A DNA stretch of 41,408 nucleotides from Hymenobacter sp. Lineage in GTDB: Bacteria; Bacteroidota; Bacteroidia; Cytophagales; Hymenobacteraceae. Positions 18,254-25,836 of this stretch are shown piece after piece. The stretch covers positions 1-41,408 of the forward strand of contig JANXOE010000187.1 in assembly GCA_025353745.1 (NCBI GenBank). The letters are read 5' to 3'. Positions within the stretch are counted from its first letter, which is position 1; the number at the start of each line of letters is the position of its first letter. A program made the position numbers and the translations under genes. The notes beneath the pieces were generated by a model. The model was not told where the DNA came from. It was given only the letters and a program-made list of their open reading frames with translations, and ran no database searches.

Positions 18254-20695
18254 ATGCAAGTGCTCAAATTCGGAGGCACGTCCGTGGCCTCCGCGGAAAA
18301 CATCGAGAAGTCGTGCGCCATCGCGCTCCAGGCGTTGGCCAGGGGCCCCGTGGTGATGGTGGTGTCGGCCCTGGGCGGCACCACCGACGCCCTCATCGGG
18401 GCGAGCCGCGCGGCGGCGGCCGGCGACTACCGCTACCGCGAGGCCCTGGCCCAGCTGCAACAGCGCCACCTGGCCGCAGCCGAGGCCCTGCTGCCGCCGG
18501 CCGGCCAGCCCGACATGGCTGCGCTGCTCACCCGCAGCTTTTCGGAGGTGGTGCAGCTCTGCGACGGCGTGTTTGCCCTGGGCGAGTTGTCGAACCGCAC
18601 CCTCGACCGGCTCATGAGCTTCGGCGAGCTGCTCGCCTCGCACCTGGTGCGGGAGGCCATCGGGGGCCGTACCGCGGCCCTGTGGGCCGACGCCCGGCAG
18701 CTCATCCGCACCAACTCGCGCTTCGGGGCCGCCGAAGTGGACGCGGCCGCCACCCGGCAGCTGGTGCAGGCGTTCCGAGAGCAGCACGCCAACCAGCTGT
18801 GGGTGGTGCCCGGCTTCATCGGGGCCGACGCCCACGGGGCCGTCACCACCCTGGGCCGGGGCGGCTCCGACTACACCGCCGCCCTGCTGGCCGCCGCCCT
18901 CGACGCCGAGGTGCTCGAAATCTGGACCGACGTGAGCGGCATGATGACCGCCGACCCGCGCCTCGTGCCCCGGGCCCGGCCCATTCCCGGCATCTCCTAC
19001 CTGGAGGCCATGGAGCTATCGCACTTCGGGGCCAAGGTGCTGTACTCGCCCACCATTCAGCCGGTGATGGAGCGCGGCATTCCGCTCTGGATCAAGAACA
19101 CCTTCGCCCCGGCCGACTACGGCACCCTGGTGGAAGTGGCCCCGCCGCACAGCCCCGACGTGGTGCGGGGCCTGTCGAGCATCGGCAGCCTGGCGCTGCT
19201 GAACCTGGAAGGCAGCGGCATGGTGGGCATCCCGGGCTTCTCGAAGCGCCTGTTTGCGTCCTTGGCCCGCGAGCGCATCAACGTGGTGCTCATCACCCAA
19301 AGCTCGTCGGAGTACTCGATTTGCGTGGGCGTGGCCGCCGCCGACGTGCCCGCCGCCCAGGCCGCCGTCGACGCCGAGTTCAGGGCCGAAATCAACGGCG
19401 GGCGCATCGCGCCGCTGCGGCCCGAAACCGGGCTGGCCATCGTGGCGCTGGTGGGCGAAAACATGAAGAGCCACCCCGGCGTCAGCGGGCGCATGTTCGG
19501 GGCCCTCGGCCAGAACGGGGTGAACATCCGGGCCATTGCGCAGGGCGCCTCGGAGCGCAACATCTCCACCGTGATCCGGGCCGAAGACGTGCCAAAGGCC
19601 ATCAACGTGCTCCACGAGGCCTTTTTTGAGCCCGCCTACAAGCAGGTGAACCTGTACGTGCTGGGGCCCGGCAACGTGGGCAGCAAGCTGCTCGGGCAGC
19701 TGGCGCGCCAGCAGGCGTACCTGCAAAACCACCTCGGCCTGCAGGTGCGCGTGGTGGCCGTGGCCAACCGCCGCCACTGCGCGGTGCACGAAGACGGCCT
19801 GGACCTGGCCAACTGGCCCGCCGCGCTGGCCGCCGCGGGGCCCTGCACCCTGGCCGAGTTCGCGCAGCTCATCCTGCGCCGCAACCTGCGCAACTCCATT
19901 CTGGTGGACGTGACGGCCGACCCCGAAGCGGCCGACCACTACGCCGCGCTGCTGGAAAAAAGCGTGGCCGTGGTGGCCTGCAACAAGGTGGCCGCCTCGT
20001 CGGGCTTCGCCAACTACGCGCGCCTGAAGGGGCTGGCCCAGGATTTCAACACCCGCTTCCTGTTCGAAACCAACGTGGGCGCGGGCCTGCCCATCATCGG
20101 CACCCTCAACGACCTCACGCGCAGCGGCGACGTGGTGCGCCGCATGGAAGCCGTGCTCTCGGGCACGCTCAACTTCGTGTTCAACCACTACGACGGCCGC
20201 CGGCCCTTCGCCGACGTGGTGCGCCAGGCCCAGGACGAGGGCTACACCGAGCCCGACCCGCGCCTCGACCTGAGCGGCACCGACGTGGCCCGCAAAATCC
20301 TCATCCTGGCCCGCGAAGCCGGCCACCCGCTCGAAATGAGCGACGTGCGGATCGACTCGTTCCTGCCCGCTTCCTGCCTCGACGGCGACGTGGACGCCTT
20401 TTACGCGCAGCTGGCCGTGCACGAAGCCCACTTCCGGGCCCTCTACGACACGGCCACCGCCGACGGCAAGCGCCTCAAGTTCGTGGCCCGCTACGCCGAC
20501 GGCACGGCCGCCGTGGGCCTGCAAGCCGTGGCCCCCGGCCACGACGTGTACGAGCTGCGCGGCAAAGACAACGTGGTGCTCTTCTACACCGACCGCTACG
20601 CCGAGCAGCCGCTGGTGGTGAAGGGCGCCGGGGCCGGGGCCGAGGTCACGGCCGCCGGCGTTTTTGCCGACATCATCCGCGCCGCCCGCCTGTAG
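18254..20695 (+). CDS. thrA: Bifunctional aspartate kinase / homoserine dehydrogenase I
   Basis: MQVLKFGGTSVASAENI N-terminal kinase; ACT-type NISTVIRAEDVPKAINVLHEAF; HDH part VLGPGNVGSKLLGQL, FETNVGAGLPIIGTLNDLTRSGD, GTLNFVFNHYDG. Confidence 0.97.
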   Translation: MQVLKFGGTSVASAENIEKSCAIALQALARGPVVMVVSALGGTTDALIGASRAAAAGDYRYREALAQLQQRHLAAAEALLPPAGQPDMAALLTRSFSEVVQLCDGVFALGELSNRTLDRLMSFGELLASHLVREAIGGRTAALWADARQLIRTNSRFGAAEVDAAATRQLVQAFREQHANQLWVVPGFIGADAHGAVTTLGRGGSDYTAALLAAALDAEVLEIWTDVSGMMTADPRLVPRARPIPGISYLEAMELSHFGAKVLYSPTIQPVMERGIPLWIKNTFAPADYGTLVEVAPPHSPDVVRGLSSIGSLALLNLEGSGMVGIPGFSKRLFASLARERINVVLITQSSSEYSICVGVAAADVPAAQAAVDAEFRAEINGGRIAPLRPETGLAIVALVGENMKSHPGVSGRMFGALGQNGVNIRAIAQGASERNISTVIRAEDVPKAINVLHEAFFEPAYKQVNLYVLGPGNVGSKLLGQLARQQAYLQNHLGLQVRVVAVANRRHCAVHEDGLDLANWPAALAAAGPCTLAEFAQLILRRNLRNSILVDVTADPEAADHYAALLEKSVAVVACNKVAASSGFANYARLKGLAQDFNTRFLFETNVGAGLPIIGTLNDLTRSGDVVRRMEAVLSGTLNFVFNHYDGRRPFADVVRQAQDEGYTEPDPRLDLSGTDVARKILILAREAGHPLEMSDVRIDSFLPASCLDGDVDAFYAQLAVHEAHFRALYDTATADGKRLKFVARYADGTAAVGLQAVAPGHDVYELRGKDNVVLFYTDRYAEQPLVVKGAGAGAEVTAAGVFADIIRAARL

Positions 20696-20751
20696 CCGTT
20701 CGTGCAAAAGCAGAAGAAGCCATTCACATCAATTTTTAGCCCCCGAACGGT

Positions 20752-20950
20752 TGTAATTGCGTTGGTCGAACGGTGGTAGAGACGCGACCCTTCGCGTCTC
20801 AATCGCTGCCCGGATGTAATTGCGTTGGTCGAACGGGTGTAGCGACGCGACCCTTCGCGTCTCAATCGCTGCCCGGCTTTGACTACCCGCAACGATTGCA
20901 ACGATTGAGACGCGAAGGGTCGCGTCTCTACCACCGTTCGACCAACGCAA
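20752..20950. repeat. Three copies of a ~60-bp hairpin-bearing repeat (two direct, one inverted)
   Basis: Copies at 20752-20814, 20815-20876 (period 63) and an inverted copy 20891-20950; core GAGACGCGA-CCCT-TCGCGTCTC with flank TTGCGTTGGTCGAACGG. Confidence 0.9.
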
Positions 20951-20971
20951 GCGGCTCCAAACGCCGGGAAC

Positions 20972-21200
20972 GGCAGGTTTCGCTTGAAAGCTGGCCGTCC
21001 AAACGTTGGGACGGCGGGTTTCGCCCGAAAGATGACCGTCCAAGCATTTGGGACGTCATCTTTCGGGCGAAAGCTCGCCGTCCCAACGCTTGGCCGAGAG
21101 GTTTCGGACGAAAGATGGTCATCCCAGCGTTTGGATGGTCATTTTTCGGGCGAAAGATGGTCATCCCAACGTTTGGACGGCCGGCTTTCGGGCCGGCCGC
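20972..21200. repeat. Tandem array of a 41-42-bp degenerate unit (5 units plus partials)
   Basis: Units begin at 20972, 21014, 21056, 21098, 21139, partial at 21181; each unit has TTTCGssCGAAA and a GTCCcAACGyTTGGgAC-like palindrome; a partial unit may precede from ~20951. Confidence 0.9.
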
Positions 21201-21241
21201 CCCCCGCCTTTTCCTTTTTCACCTTCACCCCATCAGCCCAC

Positions 21242-22171
21242 ATGCCCGACTCCGTCCTCGTCCACGCGCCCGCCACCGTGGCCAATTTAGGTTGTGGATT
21301 TGACGTGCTGGGGCTGGCCCTGGCGGCCCCCTACGACACGCTGCGCCTGCGCCGCACCGACGCGCCGGGCCTCACCATCGCCCACCTCGACGACTACGGC
21401 CTGCCCACCGACCCCGCCCACAACGTGGCCGGGGCCGCCCTGCGGGCGCTGCTGGCCCGGGTGCCCGAGCCGGTGGGCTTCGCCGTGGAAATCAGGAAGG
21501 GCATCCGGCCGGGCAGCGGCGTGGGCAGCAGCGCGGCCAGCGCCGCCGGGGCCGTGGTGGGGGCCAATGCGCTGCTCGGCAACCGGTTCAGCCGGCTGGA
21601 GCTGGCCGACTTTGCGATGGCGGGCGAAGCCGTGGCCTCCGGCGCGCGCCACGCCGACAACATCGCGCCGGCCATTTTCGGGGGCCTCACGCTGGTGCGG
21701 GCCCTGGAGCCGGCGCTCGACATCGTGGCCCTGCCCGCCCCGCCGCTGTGGGTGGCCGTGGTGCACCCCCAGATCGAAATCAACACCCGCGACGCGCGCC
21801 AGGTGCTGCCCGCCGCCGTGCCGCTGGGCCTGGCCGTGCGCCAGTGGGCCAACGTGGCGGGCCTGGTGGCCGGCTTCCTCACCGCCGACTTTGCCCTCGT
21901 CGGCCGGGCCCTGGAAGACCACGTCGTGGAGCCGGCGCGCGCGCCGCTCATCCCCGGGCTGGCCGAAGCCCGGCGCCGGGCCCTGGCCGCCGGGGCCCTG
22001 GGCGGCGGCATCTCGGGCTCGGGGCCCTCGATTTTCATGCTGAACCGCGACGGCGAAACGGCCCACGCCGTGGCCGCCGCGCTGGGCAGCGTGTTTGCCG
22101 AGCTGGGCATTGCCTACCAGCTGCACGTGGGCCGCATCGCCGGCGAAGGGGCCCGCGTGGTGGCCGAATAG
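21242..22171 (+). CDS. thrB: Homoserine kinase
   Basis: VHAPATVANLGCGFDVLGLAL, RKGIRPGSGVGSSAASAAGAVVGAN (GHMP motif), GGGISGSGPSIFML. Confidence 0.96.
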   Translation: MPDSVLVHAPATVANLGCGFDVLGLALAAPYDTLRLRRTDAPGLTIAHLDDYGLPTDPAHNVAGAALRALLARVPEPVGFAVEIRKGIRPGSGVGSSAASAAGAVVGANALLGNRFSRLELADFAMAGEAVASGARHADNIAPAIFGGLTLVRALEPALDIVALPAPPLWVAVVHPQIEINTRDARQVLPAAVPLGLAVRQWANVAGLVAGFLTADFALVGRALEDHVVEPARAPLIPGLAEARRRALAAGALGGGISGSGPSIFMLNRDGETAHAVAAALGSVFAELGIAYQLHVGRIAGEGARVVAE

Positions 22172-22313
22172 CCGCCGCGCGGCGGTTCGCCGGCCGCCGA
22201 TTGCCCGTTGGTTGACCGGCCGCGACTGTGGGGGGTTTGCCCCTATATTCGCTGGCTGCTCAACCTGTTAAAAACCGCCACTTAAGGATTTTTATTGCGC
22301 TAAACTTTACTCG

Positions 22314-23612
22314 TTGATGCAGTACTACAGCCTTCGCCGCCAGGCCCCCGCGGTTGATTTTCGCACGGCTGCCCTCACCGGGCAGGCCCCCGACGGCGGC
22401 CTGTACTTCCCGGATAATATTCCGCGCTTCGGGCCCGATTTCCTGCGCGATTTGCCCGGGCTGGACCGCGCCGACCTGGCCCTGGCGGTGATGCGGCCCT
22501 ACGTGGGCGGCACCATCCCCGACGGGGCCCTGCGCGCGATTTGCGCCGCGGCCGTGGATTTCCCGTTTCCGCTGGTGCCGGTGAGCGCCGGCATCGCGGC
22601 CCTGGAGCTGTTCCACGGCCCCACGCTGGCGTTTAAGGACGTGGGGGCCCGCTTCATGAGCCGCTGCCTGGGCTACTTCGCCGCGCGCGGCGACGCGCCC
22701 CCCGTGACGGTGCTGGTGGCCACCTCCGGCGACACGGGCGGGGCCGTGGCCAGCGGCTTTTTGGGCGTGCCGGGCGTGGAGGTCGTCATCCTCTACCCCC
22801 GGGGCAAGGTGAGCCCGGTGCAGGAATTGCAGCTCACCACGCTGGGGCAGAACATCACGGCCCTGGAAGTCAGCGGCACCTTCGACGACTGCCAGGCCCT
22901 GGTGAAGCAGGCGTTCCGCGACCCCGCGCTGGCGGCGCGCCGCTTCCTCACCTCGGCCAACTCCATCAACGTGGCGCGCTGGCTGCCCCAGCAGCTGTAC
23001 TACTGCTTCGCGGCCCAGCAGTGGCCGGCCGCCGCCCCGCCGGTGGTGAGCGTGCCGAGCGGCAACTTCGGCAACCTGGGGGCCGGGCTGCTGGCGCGGG
23101 CGTCGGGCCTGCCGCTGGGGCCCTTCATCGCCGCCTGCAACGCCAACGACCCCGTGGCGCGCTACCTGCAATCGGGCGCGTACGCGCCCCGGCCGGCCGT
23201 GGCCACCCACTCCAACGCCATGGACGTGGGCGACCCCAGCAACTTCGTGCGCATCCTGGAGCTGTTCGGCCACGACTTCGACGCCCTGCAAGCCGCCTTG
23301 AGCGCCGCCACCGTGAGCGACCCCGATACGGTGGCCACCGTTTTGCAGGTGTGGATGGAGAACGGCTACCTGCTCGACCCGCACGCCGCCGTGGCCTACG
23401 CCGCCCTGCTCCGCTACCAGGCCGGCCACCCCGACGCCGCCGGCTTTCTGCTGGCCACGGCCCACCCCGTCAAGTTCCCCGACGTGCTGGAGCCGCTCAT
23501 CGGCCAGCCCATCGAGCGGCCCGAAGCCGTGCAGCGCTTGCAGGGCCGGGCCAAGCAAAGCATTCCGCTGCCGGCAGAGTTTGCGGCGTTAAAGGAGTTC
23601 TTGCTGCGGTAG
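22314..23612 (+). CDS. thrC: Threonine synthase
   Basis: YYSLRRQAPAVDFRTAALTGQAPDGGLYFPD, ELFHGPTLAFKDVGARFMSR, TSGDTGGAVASGF, VPSGNFGNLGAGLLAR. Confidence 0.96.
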   Translation: MMQYYSLRRQAPAVDFRTAALTGQAPDGGLYFPDNIPRFGPDFLRDLPGLDRADLALAVMRPYVGGTIPDGALRAICAAAVDFPFPLVPVSAGIAALELFHGPTLAFKDVGARFMSRCLGYFAARGDAPPVTVLVATSGDTGGAVASGFLGVPGVEVVILYPRGKVSPVQELQLTTLGQNITALEVSGTFDDCQALVKQAFRDPALAARRFLTSANSINVARWLPQQLYYCFAAQQWPAAAPPVVSVPSGNFGNLGAGLLARASGLPLGPFIAACNANDPVARYLQSGAYAPRPAVATHSNAMDVGDPSNFVRILELFGHDFDALQAALSAATVSDPDTVATVLQVWMENGYLLDPHAAVAYAALLRYQAGHPDAAGFLLATAHPVKFPDVLEPLIGQPIERPEAVQRLQGRAKQSIPLPAEFAALKEFLLR

Positions 23613-23629
23613 GCCCAAAAACGGGCTAA

Positions 23630-23701
23630 TTGTCATTCCGAGCGCAGCGAGGAATCTGGATTAAATCAAACCCAGATTCCTCGCTGCGCTCGGAATGACA
23701 A
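23630..23701. repeat. Perfect 30-bp inverted repeat (12-nt loop), dispersed-repeat-like
   Basis: TTGTCATTCCGAGCGCAGCGAGGAATCTGG (23630-23659) / CCAGATTCCTCGCTGCGCTCGGAATGACAA (23672-23701). Confidence 0.95.
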
Positions 23702-23740
23702 CCGGCGGTCAAAAACCAACCTTGCGGCCGGTTTGCCGGT

Positions 23741-24034
23741 TTATTTCGCCGCCAGAATGTCCACCATCTCGATGGCCGGCGGCGCCGAAAACAATTCCTC
23801 CGCGTGGGCCATGAGGGCGGCGGCCACTTTGCCGCCGAGGTGGGCCTGGCGGCCGGCATCGTCGGGAAAAGTGTCGAAAATCCCGAACGTGGAGGGCCCC
23901 AGCTGGACGCCGTACCAGGTGGCGGTGGCGGGTTCTTCGAGCACGAGGGCCAGCCCGCCGCGCAGGAAATCGGCCACGGCCTGCTCTTTTCCGGGCTTGG
24001 CTTCCAGCCGTACCAGCAATCCTACTTTTACCAT
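23741..24034 (-). CDS. Antibiotic biosynthesis monooxygenase (ABM)-like / quinol monooxygenase
   Basis: MVKVGLLVRLEAKPGKEQAVADFLRGGLALVLEEPATATWYGVQLGPSTFGIFDTFPDDAGRQAHL. Confidence 0.8.
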   Translation of the reverse strand: MVKVGLLVRLEAKPGKEQAVADFLRGGLALVLEEPATATWYGVQLGPSTFGIFDTFPDDAGRQAHLGGKVAAALMAHAEELFSAPPAIEMVDILAAK

Positions 24035-24144
24035 GGGGCGGGGGTTTTGAAGGGATTATTTCGTGACAACGCAGCTACGTAAGCCCGGCCCGGTCCGGAT
24101 TGTTGTTGCGGGTGGCGGCGGGCCGCAAGCGCCCTGGGCCGGCA

Positions 24145-24184
24145 CGCAAAAAGCCGTCCCGAATCAACGGAGCGGCTTTTTGCG
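24145..24184. terminator. Stem-loop terminator downstream of katA
   Basis: CGCAAAAAGCCG ... CGGCTTTTTGCG perfect 12-bp arms. Confidence 0.75.
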
Positions 24185-24204
24185 TTGTTGAAAGCCGTTG
24201 GGCC

Positions 24205-25710
24205 TTACGCCACGGCGGCGCTGTGTTCCACCGGCAGCTCGGCGTCCACGCCGAGGCCTTTGGCGATGGCCATGCCCAGGCGAATGTCGGCCCGGAACCA
24301 GTGGCAGAGCTGGCGCTGGGTGATGAGGTCCTTCTTGGGGCCCTCGATGCCCGACATGGCCCCCACCACGTTGCCGATGAGGTTGCGTTGGGCCTGGGCG
24401 TCCAGCAGGCGGAACAAGTCGCCGGCCTGGGTGTAGTGGTCGTCGTTGCCGGGGCCCTCGTTGCGGTCGTAGCGGGCGGCAAAGCCGTCGAGCGCCTGGG
24501 CGGGCTCGCCCTGGGTTTTGTCCTCCGCGGGGCCGTCGAACGAGTTGGGGAAGTAGTTCGGGCCGGGGCCGCCGTTGTCGCCGAGGGCCATGCGGCCGTC
24601 GCGCTGGTAGTTGCTGAAGCCGAAGGGGCAGGCGTTCACGGGCAGGTGCTCGTAGTTGGCGCCCAGGCGGTAGCGCTGGGCGTCGGGGTAGCTCAGGATG
24701 CGGCCCTGCAGCATTTTATCGGGCGAGTAGCCGACGCCGTCCACCACGTGGGCGGGGGCAAAAGCGGCCTGCTCCACGTGGGCGTGGTAGTTTTCGGGGA
24801 TGGCGTTGAGCTCCATCACGCCCACTTCGTGCAGCGGAAACTCGCCCTGGGGCCACACCTTGGTCAGGTCGAAGGGGTTCCAGCGGAAGTCGCGGGCCTG
24901 CTCCTCGGTCATGGTCTGGATGAACAGCGTCCAGCGCGGGAAGTCGCCCTTGTCGATGGCGTCCACCAGGTCGTGCTGCGCGAAGTCGGCGTCCTGGGAT
25001 TTCATCAGCGTGGCGTCCTCGTTGGAGAAGTTTTTCACGCCCTGCTGGGTGCGGAAGTGGAACTTCACCCACGTGCGCTCGTTGGCGGCGTTGATCAGCG
25101 AGAAGGTGTGCGAGCCGTAGCCGTGCATGTGGCGGTAGCCGTAGGGCGTGCCGCGGTCGCTCATCAGGATCGTGACCTGGTGCAGGCTCTCGGGGTTCAG
25201 GCTCCAGTAGTCCCACATCATCGTGGGGCTCTTGCGGTTGGAGCGCGCCTCGCGCTTCTGGGTGTGGATGAAGTCGGTGAACTTGAGCGGGTCTTTCACG
25301 AAGAACACCGGCGTGTTGTTGCCCACCAGGTCCCAGTTGCCGTCTTCGGTGTAAAACCTCAGGGCGAAGCCGCGGGGGTCGCGCTCGGTGTCGGCCGAGC
25401 CTTTTTCGCCGCCCACGGTGCTGAAGCGGGCAAACATCTTGCACTCGTTGCCCACCCGGGCAAACAGCTTGGCGCGGGTGAGGTGCGTGATGTCGTGGGT
25501 GACGGTGAACTTGCCGTAGGCGCCGCTGCCCTTGGCGTGCACCACGCGCTCGGGGATGCGCTCGCGGTTGAAGTGGGCCGACTTCTCGTGCAGGAAGTAA
25601 TCCTGGAGCATCAGCGGCCCCCGGGGGCCCGCCGACTGCGAGTTTTGGTCGTCAAAAATCGGGCGACCCGAGGCGGTGGTCAGCTTCTTCGGTTGGGTGG
25701 ATTCTTCCAT
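24205..25710 (-). CDS. katA: Monofunctional heme catalase
   Basis: ERIPERVVHAKGSGAYGKFTVTHDIT, FARFSTVGGEKGSADTERDPRGFALRFYTEDGNWDLVGNNTPVFFVKDP, HGYGSHTFSLINA, RILSYPDAQRYRLGANYEHLPVN. Confidence 0.97.
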   Translation of the reverse strand: MEESTQPKKLTTASGRPIFDDQNSQSAGPRGPLMLQDYFLHEKSAHFNRERIPERVVHAKGSGAYGKFTVTHDITHLTRAKLFARVGNECKMFARFSTVGGEKGSADTERDPRGFALRFYTEDGNWDLVGNNTPVFFVKDPLKFTDFIHTQKREARSNRKSPTMMWDYWSLNPESLHQVTILMSDRGTPYGYRHMHGYGSHTFSLINAANERTWVKFHFRTQQGVKNFSNEDATLMKSQDADFAQHDLVDAIDKGDFPRWTLFIQTMTEEQARDFRWNPFDLTKVWPQGEFPLHEVGVMELNAIPENYHAHVEQAAFAPAHVVDGVGYSPDKMLQGRILSYPDAQRYRLGANYEHLPVNACPFGFSNYQRDGRMALGDNGGPGPNYFPNSFDGPAEDKTQGEPAQALDGFAARYDRNEGPGNDDHYTQAGDLFRLLDAQAQRNLIGNVVGAMSGIEGPKKDLITQRQLCHWFRADIRLGMAIAKGLGVDAELPVEHSAAVA

Positions 25711-25783
25711 AAATGGATGGGCGGGGAAAATAAAAGCTACCGGGAACAATGGTTAATGGCCAAATATCCGCCAGCAATGCCCA

Positions 25784-25808
25784 TAATCAAAATCGGATTT
25801 AATGATTA
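25784..25808. promoter_or_regulatory. Candidate operator dyad in the katA-oxyR intergenic region
   Basis: TAATCA-N13-TGATTA with inner AAAT-CGG-ATTT; AT-rich dyad between divergent genes. Confidence 0.5.
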
Positions 25809-25824
25809 CTTTATAACTGTGGCT

Positions 25825-25832
25825 TATATTTG
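25825..25832 (+). promoter_or_regulatory. TAnnTTTG -7 box, 4 nt before oxyR ATG
   Basis: TATATTTG-aaac-ATG. Confidence 0.55.
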
Positions 25833-25836
25833 AAAC

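Noticed and set aside
19016-20707. 563-aa minus-strand ORF opposite thrA
   Set aside because: Antisense shadow of an unmistakable aspartate kinase/homoserine dehydrogenase; low-information composition.
20972-21200. Possible CRISPR array
   Set aside because: Units are directly adjacent with no unique spacers, are internally palindromic and degenerate, and no cas genes are present.
20696-21241. Classical thr leader-peptide attenuator
   Set aside because: No Thr/Ile-codon-rich leader followed by a terminator was seen, and the site is between thrA and thrB rather than upstream of thrA.
22230-22260. TATATTCG as a possible separate thrC promoter
   Set aside because: One mismatch to TAnnTTTG, no clear -33 element and distant from the start codon; too weak to report.
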